Positions 1-8,485 of a stretch of DNA of 64,000 nucleotides are shown piece after piece. Position 1 is the stretch's first letter. The number at the start of each line of letters is the position of its first letter. This DNA comes from JACPYM01 sp031423495 (GTDB lineage: Bacteria; Acidobacteriota; Blastocatellia; RBC074), in contig JANPFP010000129.1 of NCBI GenBank assembly GCA_031423495.1, positions 20,466 to 84,465 on the forward strand. Direction: 5' to 3'. The position numbers were made by a program, and so were the translations under genes. The notes under the pieces are model-generated. The model saw nothing but the letters and a program-made list of their open reading frames with translations, did no database searches and was not told where the DNA came from.

Positions 1-1021
1 GAAAGCTCACCGGTTCGACTTTCGCGCCTACGTCTTCGAGGCGTATCAATGCGCGATGGTTCGCGCTGTGTGATTGCCGCAACATGTCGTGCAACAAATC
101 ACAAAAGGCTACGTAACGGTCGCGCGGCCCGATGTAAGAAAACGGAATATCCGCCACGTACCAAAACTGCCCCGACCGCAATACGTAAGGCGTGGTCGCG
201 CCCGTCACGCTATTCGTCGCCGTCAGCCACGTACGCGCTTTGGTCGCATCCAGCACCGTCGTCGTTCCCAGATCGGGATCTGCATAGGCCACGTTCGTCG
301 TCGCGTCGTAGCTGTAAAACTTGACGAACGGCAGCGCCTTGTAACTGATCGTATCGAAAAAGCCCGGCTGCGGATTGCTCGGCGAAGGCGGCGTGTCGAA
401 GCCATGCATACCGTTAAAGCTGAAACCGTAACGTCCCGTGAAGTCATAGGTCGTATTCCACGCATATTGCCAGATGTTGTTTTTGAACCAGACGACCGTG
501 CGATTGGTGCGGCTCACGTCCTGCAAAAACGCGGCGGGAACCTGATTGTCGTAATGCGAGCCGAGATAAAACGTCGTTTGATAAAGCTCGACCGCACCCG
601 CCGTATAGCGATCAATCGGCAACAGGTTCACATTCGTCGTGAAATGCCCCAGCAGGTTCGCCAGCATAATCGCGTAAACCAGCCCGAACTTTTCTGACGA
701 ACTGCCCGCGACCGCGTCATACAAAACCAGCACGCGTCCTTTGGTAAGAATCGGAAGCTCCGGCTCAAGTACAGTCAAGGTAGGCAAGGCTTTTTCATTG
801 GGCAACGCGCCCGTGCCGATGGCGGGTACGGCGAGCTTACCTTGCGCCAGTTGCCGCGCTTCAGTCTGATTGACCAATCGCAACGCCGCCGCTTCGCCCG
901 CTTGCGTTACAACCCTCGCTTCTTTTTTGTTGGCTTGCCCCCATACCTGCTTGAGCGAATCCCCCACACTCAGCGCCACTGTCACCAAAATCAATAAGCA
1001 CAGAAACCAATTTCTTTTCAC
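1..1021 (-). CDS. Secreted DUF2334 (polysaccharide-deacetylase-like) protein, 5' part only
   Basis: The reading frame is open for 340 codons from a GTG at 1021 to the left edge, so the C-terminus is missing. The start is supported by AGGAG about 10 bases upstream and by a Sec signal peptide (MKRNWFLCLLILVTVALS, cleavage likely after WGQA, about residue 31). A VLVLYD strand at about residues 92-97 opens the domain, and near the visible end the motif RALIRLEDV matches the start of the DUF2334/YdaL family fold, which is related to NodB-type polysaccharide deacetylases. An envelope or exported role is inferred. No catalytic residues beyond the LEDV segment are visible because the gene is cut. Several longer ORFs on the other strand here are shadows. 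Confidence 0.75.
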   Translation of the reverse strand, partial: MKRNWFLCLLILVTVALSVGDSLKQVWGQANKKEARVVTQAGEAAALRLVNQTEARQLAQGKLAVPAIGTGALPNEKALPTLTVLEPELPILTKGRVLVLYDAVAGSSSEKFGLVYAIMLANLLGHFTTNVNLLPIDRYTAGAVELYQTTFYLGSHYDNQVPAAFLQDVSRTNRTVVWFKNNIWQYAWNTTYDFTGRYGFSFNGMHGFDTPPSPSNPQPGFFDTISYKALPFVKFYSYDATTNVAYADPDLGTTTVLDATKARTWLTATNSVTGATTPYVLRSGQFWYVADIPFSYIGPRDRYVAFCDLLHDMLRQSHSANHRALIRLEDVGAKVEPVSF

Positions 1022-1326
1022 GGTAAACTTCTCCTAAACAAGCGTGACGCAGGCTGTCTGGCGCGGGTTACTAGCCCGCGTCACACGACGCAGCTTCGCC
1101 ATGCGGCGCGCATCGGCGCCATGAGGTTTTGATTTTCTGGATGCTGTGTGGGGATCAGCTTTCACTGTCGCAGGACGCGAACAGACGCGGCAGGATCAGA
1201 TAGCTTGCCGCATCACTAAGTGGCATTTGGCCTATTTTATTTCAGCGCGTCCTGCTTGCAGCCCCGCACCGCATTACACAGAATGCCTTCGTACTTTCAT
1301 CAAATCACAAAGGACATTCACGACGT
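1022..1326. other. Divergent intergenic region with a short nested palindrome
   Basis: This is a 305-base gap between two divergent genes. Positions 1062-1080 form a hairpin (CGCGGG paired with CCCGCG around TTACTAG), and GTGACGC at 1044-1050 can alternatively pair with GCGTCAC at 1078-1084. I see no convincing -35/-10 pair and no coding potential; the small ORFs here have no start context or recognisable product. It probably carries both promoters. Confidence 0.4.
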
Positions 1327-2229
1327 ATGCAATTACAGGCTGATTTGCTCTGCCAGATCAACGCCAAACTCGGCGAAGGCCCCGTGTGGGATCACCGCCA
1401 GCAAAAACTTTATTGGGTAGACATTGAAGGTTTCGCCTTGCACGTTTACGACCCGGCGACGCACACCGACCGCGCCATTGACGCGGGCCAATACATCGGC
1501 GCAGTCGCCCTGCGCGCGGCTTCGTTGTCTGCGGCGGGCGGATTGGTCGCGGCACTCAAGAGCGGCTTCGCGTTGTTCGATACGACGACTGAAAAGTTCA
1601 CGCCCATCGCCGATGCCGAATCGCATCTGCCCGGCAATCGTTTCAACGACGGCAAGTGCGACCCGGCGGGAAGGTTTTGGGCTGGTTCGCTCTTGCTCGA
1701 CGAAGACAACGGCAAAGGCCAAGGCAATTTGTATTGCCTGAACGCCGATCACTCTGTGCAACTCAAAGTGCCGGGCGTTTCGATTTCTAACGGACTGGCG
1801 TGGGCTGGCGACGCCAAGACGATGTATTACATTGACACCGTAGCCGAGTGCGTCGTGGCTTACGATTACGAAAACGCCACTGGCAATCTCGCCAATCCGC
1901 GCCGCGTGATCGAAGTGCAAGGCAGCACACAAGGTTATCCCGACGGCATGACGATTGACGCCGAAGGCATGCTCTGGATCGCCCATTGGGACGGCGGCAA
2001 AGTGCGGCGTTGGAATCCAAACACGGGCGCAGTCATTGGCGAAATCACGCTGCCGGTCTCGCGGCCTACGTCGTGCGTATTCGGCGGGAAAGATTTTGAT
2101 ACGCTCTATATCACGTCGGCTTCGACGCGGCTGTCGGCTGAGAAACTCGCTACGCAACCGCTCGCGGGTAGCTTGTTTGTGTGTAAGCCCGGCGTAAGCG
2201 GCTTGCCGATGGATGAGTTCGCGGGTTAG
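1327..2229 (+). CDS. SMP-30/gluconolactonase/LRE family protein
   Basis: This 300-residue protein is the usual length for the six-bladed beta-propeller lactonase family (regucalcin, gluconolactonase). The opening motif KLGEGPVWD supplies the metal ligand Glu17. NDGKCDPAGRFWAGS begins at Asn107, SNGLAW supplies Asn155 and GYPDG supplies Asp206, the three expected metal ligands. It probably hydrolyses a sugar-derived 1,4- or 1,5-lactone in the cytoplasm; the substrate cannot be read. AAAGGA lies about 10 bases before the ATG. The SDR dehydrogenase 41 bases downstream could make the lactone or oxidise the resulting acid, which fits a small sugar-acid oxidation unit. Confidence 0.9.
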   Translation: MQLQADLLCQINAKLGEGPVWDHRQQKLYWVDIEGFALHVYDPATHTDRAIDAGQYIGAVALRAASLSAAGGLVAALKSGFALFDTTTEKFTPIADAESHLPGNRFNDGKCDPAGRFWAGSLLLDEDNGKGQGNLYCLNADHSVQLKVPGVSISNGLAWAGDAKTMYYIDTVAECVVAYDYENATGNLANPRRVIEVQGSTQGYPDGMTIDAEGMLWIAHWDGGKVRRWNPNTGAVIGEITLPVSRPTSCVFGGKDFDTLYITSASTRLSAEKLATQPLAGSLFVCKPGVSGLPMDEFAG

Positions 2230-2233
2230 CGAT

Positions 2234-2260
2234 GTGGCACAAGATGGCATCTTGTGCCAC
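2234..2260. repeat. Perfect 13-bp palindrome with 1-base centre
   Basis: Arms GTGGCACAAGATG and its exact complement flank a single G. The element starts 4 bases after the lactonase stop codon and lies before the SDR gene. There is no T-run, so it is not a standard terminator. A degraded relative sharing the GATGGCATC core and GCCAC/GTGGC ends lies at 33108-33130. Confidence 0.7.
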
Positions 2261-2270
2261 CGGTTGAGAG

Positions 2271-3038
2271 ATGCACTTCACCAACAAAATTATTCTCATC
2301 ACGGGAGCAGGCGGCGAGATTGGCGCGGCGACAGCGCGACGATTCGCGCGCGAAGGCGGCCACGTCATCGTCACCGATCTCAACGCTGAAGCCGCGCAAC
2401 AAGTCGCGGCGGACATCATTGCTTCAGATGGTGCCTCAGGCGGTCAGGCGCAAGCGCATTCGCTGAACGTCGCTGATCGCAAGCAAGTTGAATCGCTTGT
2501 CACTTCCGTCATCGAACAGCACCAGCGCATTGACGTACTCGCCAACATCGCAGGCATCGCGCCTTATGAACCCATCCTCGAAGCGACCGACGCCAACTGG
2601 CAACGTACGCTCGACATCAATCTGACCGGCGTATTTCTTTGCTCTCAAATCGTAGCGAGACAAATGGTGAAGCAAAAAAACGGCGCGATTGTGAATATGG
2701 CTTCGACCAATGGTTTAGTAGGAGAGTTCGGCATGTCCGGTTACAACGCTTCAAAGTTCGGCGTCGTCGGCTTGACGATGACGCTGGCGATTGAGCTTGC
2801 GCCTTATGGCATTCGCGTCAACGCGGCGGCTCCGGGAATGATTAACACACGGCTTTCGCGTCAGGTGCTCGAAGCTGACCCCGCACTCGCGCAATCGTAT
2901 CTCAAAGACAAAATCCCCCTCGGTCGCTTCGGTTCCGTCAACGAAGTCGCCGCCGTCGTCGCCTTTCTCGCGTCAGAGGATGCGAGCTTCGTCACCGGTC
3001 ACGCGCTGGTCGTAGACGGCGGACAACTTACTTTTTAG
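2271..3038 (+). CDS. SDR family NAD(P)-dependent oxidoreductase
   Basis: This is a classical short-chain dehydrogenase of 255 residues. The Rossmann motif TGAGGEIG is at 11-18. Asp36 ends beta-2, which favours NAD(H) over NADP(H). NIAG (for the usual NNAG) is at 92-95, and the catalytic set is Ser145, Tyr158 and Lys162 (YNASK). The C-terminal VDGG is present. It resembles 3-oxoacyl-ACP reductase and sugar dehydrogenase sequences, and the exact substrate is unknown. The preceding gene encodes a lactonase and the following one starts 15 bases after its stop, so the three are probably co-transcribed. Confidence 0.92.
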   Translation: MHFTNKIILITGAGGEIGAATARRFAREGGHVIVTDLNAEAAQQVAADIIASDGASGGQAQAHSLNVADRKQVESLVTSVIEQHQRIDVLANIAGIAPYEPILEATDANWQRTLDINLTGVFLCSQIVARQMVKQKNGAIVNMASTNGLVGEFGMSGYNASKFGVVGLTMTLAIELAPYGIRVNAAAPGMINTRLSRQVLEADPALAQSYLKDKIPLGRFGSVNEVAAVVAFLASEDASFVTGHALVVDGGQLTF

Positions 3039-3053
3039 CGGCTAGCCACATAC

Positions 3054-4799
3054 ATGATTTCACGCAAACGAATTGTCTTACTCACGTTGTTGGTGCTGTT
3101 ACTCGGCGCGGCCCTTTGGCTGTGGAGCCAGCGCGTGCGCCGCGTAGACATGGCGCAATACGTTCCGGCTTCGGCGCTCGGCTTTCTCGAAGCCAACAAC
3201 TGGCCGCAGACCGCGCAACGTTTCACCGCGACGCGCGCGTGGAAGGAACTGGCTCCGGCTTATGGCATCGCCGACGGCAAAGGCAGCTTGTTGAATTACG
3301 CCGGCACGCTTGGCGGACTGGCGCAATACACCGGCTCGCTCGGCGGCGAAGCAGCCATGCTGACGCGTACGCAATTCGCGCTGGTCGTGACTGGCATCGA
3401 AGTGCGCGGCACAAATGACTCGCCCGCCATCAAACCGCGCTGGACGTTGATCGCTGAAACGCACGCGAGTGAAAGCGCGTTGAAAGAAACCATCGCGGCG
3501 CGTTTGCCCGAACTTGCGCAGCGTGCGTTCGGCGCGATGAAACGCGAGTCGGGCGAATATGCGAGCACGCCAATCACGTCGTATAAAGCCGCCAACCAAA
3601 CCAGCAACGACCCTGAAGAAATCAAACAACTGCTGTCGGCGCAATTCGGCAGCACCTGGCTCGTCGCCAATCACCCCGAAGCCCTGCGCGCTTGCCTTGA
3701 CGTACGCACGGGTCGCGCGGCTTCGCTCGCCAATGACGCGCACTTAAAACAAGCGCGCCAGCAAGTCATCAACTCTGAAGATGTGTTCGGATTCGTCACC
3801 GGCGATGGCGTAACGCGGCTGTTGCGTTTCGGTTCTTATATGCTGGCGGGCGGCCCCAGCGCGGCGATTGGCAAGGCTGCGCTGGCGGGTGCGGTGGGCG
3901 ATATGTTCACCGATTTCGCCAGCCGCGCGACTGACGGAATGGCTTATGGCGTGAGCTTTGAAAACGCCGCCGTCGTTGATCGTTATGCGGTGATGCTGAA
4001 ACCTGACTTGCTCAATCAATTGCGCACGACCTTCAAGGTGAACGCGCAACCATCGCGCGCGCTTGAATTCATACCCGCCGCCGCGCGTGAACTCACCGTC
4101 ATCAAACTCGAAAACCCCGCGACCGCTTTCACCGAAATCGAAAAGGCCATCTCAGCCCGCGTCGGCATCGCGCAAAGTTTTCTCTTGCGGCATTTTTTGA
4201 ACAGCGTGCAGGAATCCTTTCTCGGTTTGAAACGCGACGACACGCTCGCCGCCGCTGTCGGCAACGAAGCCGCCAGCCTCAATTTCACCGACGACGTAGA
4301 AAATCGCATCTGGCTGCTCGCCATTCGCAACGAACCGCTCGCGCGCGGTTTGGTAGCCAAAATTCTCGGCGGCGGCGCGCGCACTGAAACCCGCACAGGC
4401 ATAACGTTGCTGAACTCCGCTTCCGACCAACGCGGCGCGGCGGCTTTTCTGAAAGGCTTTCTTGCCCTGGGCAAGCGCACGCAACTCATTCAACTCATCG
4501 AACAGCGCAACAACCTGCTCACGCAAACGCCGTCGTTCATCGCCGCCTTCAAACCCACGCAAGCAGGCGTCTCGCTCAGCTACGCTTCGGCCAAAGAAGA
4601 AACCGGCGAACTATTTCACGCCCTAGCTCGCCGCCTCGACGCGAACGCTCCGCGAACCGTAGCGGCGCTTGATGCGCTGCCGCTCACGGTCAGCGTGACT
4701 TCGCTCAACCAACAAGCCCTGTTGGTCGAATCGTATGGGCCGTTGGGAAACTTTCCGTTGTTTTATGGATTGGTGAGAGGGGCGAGTTACGACGAGTGA
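3054..4799 (+). CDS. Membrane-anchored unknown protein (DUF3352-like)
   Basis: The 581-residue protein has an uncleaved-type N-terminal anchor (residues 7-25, IVLLTLLVLLLGAALWLW) followed by a large soluble region, presumably periplasmic. The opening phrase YVPASALGFLEANNW resembles DUF3352 proteins, in which a phrase like this recurs near the N-terminus. No catalytic motif is recognised. It starts 15 bases after the SDR stop. The gene ends 10 bases before a 32-bp perfect palindrome. The family assignment is tentative. Confidence 0.6.
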   Translation: MISRKRIVLLTLLVLLLGAALWLWSQRVRRVDMAQYVPASALGFLEANNWPQTAQRFTATRAWKELAPAYGIADGKGSLLNYAGTLGGLAQYTGSLGGEAAMLTRTQFALVVTGIEVRGTNDSPAIKPRWTLIAETHASESALKETIAARLPELAQRAFGAMKRESGEYASTPITSYKAANQTSNDPEEIKQLLSAQFGSTWLVANHPEALRACLDVRTGRAASLANDAHLKQARQQVINSEDVFGFVTGDGVTRLLRFGSYMLAGGPSAAIGKAALAGAVGDMFTDFASRATDGMAYGVSFENAAVVDRYAVMLKPDLLNQLRTTFKVNAQPSRALEFIPAAARELTVIKLENPATAFTEIEKAISARVGIAQSFLLRHFLNSVQESFLGLKRDDTLAAAVGNEAASLNFTDDVENRIWLLAIRNEPLARGLVAKILGGGARTETRTGITLLNSASDQRGAAAFLKGFLALGKRTQLIQLIEQRNNLLTQTPSFIAAFKPTQAGVSLSYASAKEETGELFHALARRLDANAPRTVAALDALPLTVSVTSLNQQALLVESYGPLGNFPLFYGLVRGASYDE

Positions 4800-4809
4800 G
4801 TTAGGTGGT

Positions 4810-4911
4810 GGCAGTACGGGGAGCGTCAGCGACCTGAGCCTTGGCATTGCATCAATTGATCCGCAGGGACGCGCTGCCGAGGCTCAGGTCGCTGACGCTC
4901 CCCGTACTGCC
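4810..4911. repeat. Long palindrome, 32-bp perfect arms, 38-base loop
   Basis: The arms at 4810-4841 and 4880-4911 are exact complements. The element fills the space between two convergent stop codons (10 bases after one, 3 before the other). Its size and arm/loop proportions match the palindromes at 30701 and 61084, but the sequence is different. It could act as a bidirectional RNA 3' end. No uridine tract is present. Confidence 0.85.
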
Positions 4912-4914
4912 TTT

Positions 4915-5586
4915 TCATACGATTTTACCGTCTTTCAGCCGCACCACTTTCGTAGCGAACCGTTGAGCCAGTTCGTGATCGTGCGTAACCCACACGATGG
5001 TTTTGCCCTCGCGGGCGCGCATCTCATCGAGCAGCGTCAACAATTCAATCGCGCGGGCGCTGTCGAGATTGCCGGTGGGTTCGTCTGCAAGCAGCACTTG
5101 CGGATCGTTCGCCAACGCGCGAGCGATTGATACGCGCTGTTGCTCGCCGCCTGAAAGCTCGCTGGGACGATGATCGGCGCGTGAAGCCAACCCTACGCGC
5201 GCGAGCAACGCGGCGGCGCGGGTTTCGCGTTCACGTTTAGCGATGCCGCCGAACGCCAATGCGAGGGCTACGTTTTGCCGCGCCGTCATCGTCGGAATCA
5301 AATTGAAGCTCTGAAAAATCATGCCTACGTTGCGCAAGCGATAGCGCGCCATCTCGCGCGATGTGAACGGCGTCAGATCGCGTCCGTCATAACAAACCTC
5401 CCCCGACGTAGGCCGATCCAACCCGCCAAACAAATTCAATAACGTAGACTTGCCCGAACCGCTCGTGCCAAGAATGGCTACGAACTCGCCCGGCTCGATC
5501 TCGACCGACACACCCGCCAGCGCGTGAACGCGTTCGCCACCCATTTGGTATTCGCGGGTTACGTGGTTGGTAGAAAGAATTGCCAT
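4915..5586 (-). CDS. ABC transporter ATP-binding protein (MacB/LolD type)
   Basis: A complete 223-residue ATPase subunit. Walker A GTSGSGKS is at 40-47, Q-loop Gln92, signature LSGGEQQ at 144-150, Walker B VLLADEP at 164-170 and switch His192. The sequence MGGERVHALAGVSVEIEPGE is typical of the LolD/MacB group, which powers lipoprotein or peptide/macrolide export through FtsX-like permeases. No permease gene lies within the window on either side, so its partner is elsewhere or the gene is an orphan. Confidence 0.92.
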   Translation of the reverse strand: MAILSTNHVTREYQMGGERVHALAGVSVEIEPGEFVAILGTSGSGKSTLLNLFGGLDRPTSGEVCYDGRDLTPFTSREMARYRLRNVGMIFQSFNLIPTMTARQNVALALAFGGIAKRERETRAAALLARVGLASRADHRPSELSGGEQQRVSIARALANDPQVLLADEPTGNLDSARAIELLTLLDEMRAREGKTIVWVTHDHELAQRFATKVVRLKDGKIV

Positions 5587-5655
5587 AACAAAAAGTAACT
5601 TAGCCTGACTTTGCCGATACCGTGCGCTTCGTACCGATGCAATTCAGCTTCAAAT

Positions 5656-6054
5656 TTAGAAAAATATCCATCTACGTTTCTTGTAAACGTTGAAGACGTA
5701 CTCAAAATTACGTTGAGTTGTTATTGGTTGCCCGTCGCAAGTGGCCGGTTCGAATGTAACTTTGCGGGCTGCTTCAATAGAGCAATCGTTCAGTCCATAT
5801 TTCAACCCTTTGACTACACGAATTTCCCCTATCGTGGCGTCAGATTTTAATTCAACACTCAAGAACACTGTCCCCTGATGATTTTTCGCTCGAGCTTCTT
5901 CTGTGTACCTCGCTCTAACTTTAGTTACAATCTTTGCAGGAACTAACGTATTGCAATCAGGCGGTTGCGGATGATTTTGAGCGTAATGGTTAGAAGACAG
6001 TAAACATAAGGCCGCGACAACGGCTATCAAATTAAAAAGCTGCTTCAGTTCCAT
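5656..6054 (-). CDS. Small TonB C-terminal domain protein
   Basis: I place the start at the ATG at 6054 (132 residues), because GAGGAAG lies 6 bases before it and a signal peptide (MELKQLFNLIAVVAALCLL) follows at once; the longer frame to 6096 overlaps the neighbour. The mature part carries a TonB C-terminal fold: RYTEEARAKNHQGTVFLSV, then VVKGLKYGLNDCSIEA and the closing FEPATCDGQPI. In Acidobacteria such short TonB-like domains are common and may be energy transducers or stand-alone periplasmic modules. It lacks the proline-rich spacer and the ExbB/D partners of a full TonB. Base composition is more AT-rich than its neighbours. Confidence 0.8.
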   Translation of the reverse strand: MELKQLFNLIAVVAALCLLSSNHYAQNHPQPPDCNTLVPAKIVTKVRARYTEEARAKNHQGTVFLSVELKSDATIGEIRVVKGLKYGLNDCSIEAARKVTFEPATCDGQPITTQRNFEYVFNVYKKRRWIFF

Positions 6055-6092
6055 CGCTTCTTCCTCTACCGCTGTCCAGCAATACATCGTCA

Positions 6093-6359
6093 TCATAATC
6101 GCGGCTGATGACGTGACGCGCGCCGATGTTGCCGTACCAATTCCACCGCATCATCCTCAGTGTAACCGCTCTTGCGCACATCGCGCCGTATCTCTTTATC
6201 CAGCGTTTCGTCTTCCCAGACTTCCAACTGCTCGCGGAGTAACTCACTCAACAACGCGGACGGATTCTTCCGCCGATTCCTGGCTTGTTTCTCAAGCTCC
6301 GCCCAAATGGGTAACTCAAACACTTCTTCGATTTTTATTGCGCTTATCTTACGAGACAT
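6093..6359 (-). CDS. Small antitoxin-like protein
   Basis: This charged 88-residue protein is of unknown family. Residues 26-50 (RNRRKNPSALLSELLREQL) look like the helix pair seen in RHH/AbrB-type antitoxins or in small partners of PIN toxins, and the C-terminal half (EIRRDVRKSGYTEDDAVELV) is a short helix-turn-helix-like acidic/basic segment. No toxin gene follows: the next gene is the TonB-like protein. It ends near the start of that gene and begins 6 bases after the S9 peptidase stop, so all three may share a transcript. An orphan antitoxin or a small regulator is a guess. Confidence 0.55.
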   Translation of the reverse strand: MSRKISAIKIEEVFELPIWAELEKQARNRRKNPSALLSELLREQLEVWEDETLDKEIRRDVRKSGYTEDDAVELVRQHRRASRHQPRL

Positions 6360-6365
6360 AAAAGC

Positions 6366-8384
6366 TCAACGTCCTTCCAAATACCTCTTCAGCCAAGCCA
6401 CTTCGCGCGTCATTTTGTCTACCTGATAGCTCGGCGTAAGCAGTCCGTGGCCTTGATCGGGATAGACAACTAATTGCACAGGTACGTTAGCGCGTTTGAG
6501 CGCGCGGTAACTTTCCTGTGATTGTCCCAAAGGCACGCGTTCGTCTTTCTCGCCGTGAAAAATTAACGTAGGCGTTTTGGCCTGCGGCAAAAAGGTGAGC
6601 GGCGATTGGGCTTCGTACATCTGCCGCGCCGTCCACGGAGTGCCGCCGTGCAGCCGTTCGCGTTGCGACGTAATGTCCGCCGTACCCCAATATGACACGG
6701 CGTTAGAAAGCCCCGCACCGTAAACCGCGCATTTGAAACGTTGCGTATGCCCGATCAGCCAGCCGCTCAAGTATCCGCCATAACTCCACCCGCCGATGGC
6801 GAGTTTGGCTTCATCGGCGAGGCCGCGTTGAACCAGATAATCAATGCCGGTCATCACGTCGTCCACGTCAATTTGTCCGGCCTTGAGCGCGTTGGCTTCG
6901 GCAAAGGCTGCGCCGTAATTCGACGAACCGCGAAAGTTGGGCAGGAAGACCGCGTAACCCGCGCCCGCCAGCACTTGCACTGGCGCGCTCCATGTCGCGT
7001 GCAGGTTGTTGGTGTAAGCGCCTTCAGGCCCGCCGTGGATGTAGGTCATCAGCGGATAGCGCCGCGTCGAATCGTAACCCACCGGATAGATCAGCAAGCC
7101 TTCGATTTCAGTTTTGTCAGAGGCTTTCCATTTAACCGTTTCAACTTGTCCCAACGCGAGGCTTTCGACTTGCGGGTTGAATTGCGTGAGTTGCATCGGC
7201 AGCAAGGTGCGCGCGTTCAAGCCCGCGAGTTCCTGTCCCATGCGCGTATGCTCGAACGCATAGACCAATTGTGTGCCATCGAAATTCGCGCTGAACGCGC
7301 CGACGACGCCAGCGCCGCGCGTGAGTTGTTGTGGGGGGCGGTTCGTGATGTCGGTTCTATAGATGTGTTCGTTGACGCCGGTCGCCGCGCTGAACAGCAG
7401 TTCGGCGTTGTTGAACAGCCAACGGTAGCCGCGAATGTAGCCCGTGAAATCTTTATTCAACACGGTGACGGGCGGGCTTTCGCTGCCTGCGGCATTGACC
7501 GGAAAGAGATGGATGCGGTCAGGGCCGACGCGCGTGCCTTCACTTCGTGCCAACCAAGCGAGCCAGCGTCCGTCGGGCGAGAAGCGCGGCTGCGATTCAG
7601 CGACGGTGTTGCGCGTGAGTTGGCGCGCACGAGCGAGATCAACGGGTTGGCCTTCTGACCGGAAAGGCAGCACGAAAACTTCGGTTGTGTCGCTGCTTTC
7701 GAGATAGGGCGTCGTTCGCGCCGTCACCGCAATCTTTGAACGGTCATAAGCCCACGCCAGCCCCGTCACGTGATGCGTACCTTTGGTCAACTGATGCACT
7801 TCCTGTGTTTCGACATCCAGCAGCCAAAGTTGGGCGGCGCGCGTTTCTTCGTGATAAACGACGGGCGATTTGGTTTGGTCCTTAGGCTTATCTGGCGGCT
7901 CTGAGTTCACAATGTCAGCGGCGATGTATGCGATGAAGCGGCCATCGTTGGACCATTCAAAATCAAGTATAGGGGTGCGATGTCCCGTGAGCGGTTGCGC
8001 TTCGCCACCCTGCAAATTCAGGGCGTAAATCTGTGCGAGTGGGTTTTCACCGCGCTCGGACAAAAAAGCTATGCGCTGTCCGCTGGGAGCCCAACGCGGA
8101 TGATCGTCGCGTCCGGCGTTATAAGTCAGTCGTTGCATCGTGCCGCCCATATCGGCGAGCGCCGTCCACAAATCGCTGTTGAAACGATCAGCCTTTTCAT
8201 CCCACGCGGTGGCGACGAATACGGTGCGGCGGCTGTCGCTGGCGAGTTGCACATCGCTGATGCGCTTGAGTGCGACTACATCGGCGGGCGTCATCGGCGT
8301 TTGTGGGCGTTGCGTCTGGGCAAAAGCCACAGAGGCGAAACAGAGCAAAAAAACTAAAAGAGTGCGAGTCATAAAGCGATTCAT
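6366..8384 (-). CDS. S9 family peptidase (acylaminoacyl/dipeptidyl peptidase type)
   Basis: A secreted 672-residue prolyl-oligopeptidase-fold enzyme. The signal peptide MTRTLLVFLLCFASVAFAQ occupies residues 5-23. Residues about 40-410 form the WD-like beta-propeller (repeated W.PDG/SNDGR strands). The C-terminal alpha/beta hydrolase carries the nucleophile Ser534 in GGWSYGGY, Asp614 in HGEKDERVP and His646 in DQGHG. It should trim short peptides outside the cytoplasm. Met1 or Met5 could be the start, and neither has a clear Shine-Dalgarno sequence. A 27-bp palindrome lies just upstream. Confidence 0.93.
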   Translation of the reverse strand: MNRFMTRTLLVFLLCFASVAFAQTQRPQTPMTPADVVALKRISDVQLASDSRRTVFVATAWDEKADRFNSDLWTALADMGGTMQRLTYNAGRDDHPRWAPSGQRIAFLSERGENPLAQIYALNLQGGEAQPLTGHRTPILDFEWSNDGRFIAYIAADIVNSEPPDKPKDQTKSPVVYHEETRAAQLWLLDVETQEVHQLTKGTHHVTGLAWAYDRSKIAVTARTTPYLESSDTTEVFVLPFRSEGQPVDLARARQLTRNTVAESQPRFSPDGRWLAWLARSEGTRVGPDRIHLFPVNAAGSESPPVTVLNKDFTGYIRGYRWLFNNAELLFSAATGVNEHIYRTDITNRPPQQLTRGAGVVGAFSANFDGTQLVYAFEHTRMGQELAGLNARTLLPMQLTQFNPQVESLALGQVETVKWKASDKTEIEGLLIYPVGYDSTRRYPLMTYIHGGPEGAYTNNLHATWSAPVQVLAGAGYAVFLPNFRGSSNYGAAFAEANALKAGQIDVDDVMTGIDYLVQRGLADEAKLAIGGWSYGGYLSGWLIGHTQRFKCAVYGAGLSNAVSYWGTADITSQRERLHGGTPWTARQMYEAQSPLTFLPQAKTPTLIFHGEKDERVPLGQSQESYRALKRANVPVQLVVYPDQGHGLLTPSYQVDKMTREVAWLKRYLEGR

Positions 8385-8401
8385 TTGAGCGAATGGATAT
8401 T

Positions 8402-8477
8402 GCCACGGGGAACACGGGGTTCACGGAGAAACTCAGAACGGATTCATCATCCCCGTGAACCCCGTGTTCCCCGTGGC
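8402..8477. repeat. Palindrome, 27-bp arms with one mismatch
   Basis: The arms 8402-8428 and 8451-8477 are built from CACGGGG/CCCCGTG units and enclose a 22-base loop. It lies 8 bases beyond the stop of the kinase gene and about 18 bases before the peptidase start, on the shared strand. It may limit read-through or stabilise the kinase mRNA end. No T-run is seen. Confidence 0.85.
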
Positions 8478-8485
8478 TATTTTTT

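Noticed and set aside
1333..2250. A 305-codon minus-strand frame
   Set aside because: Antisense to the lactonase, Arg-rich, no motifs.
6741..7658. A 305-codon plus-strand frame opposite the S9 peptidase
   Set aside because: Shadow; no ribosome site or recognisable domain, while the other strand has the complete catalytic triad.
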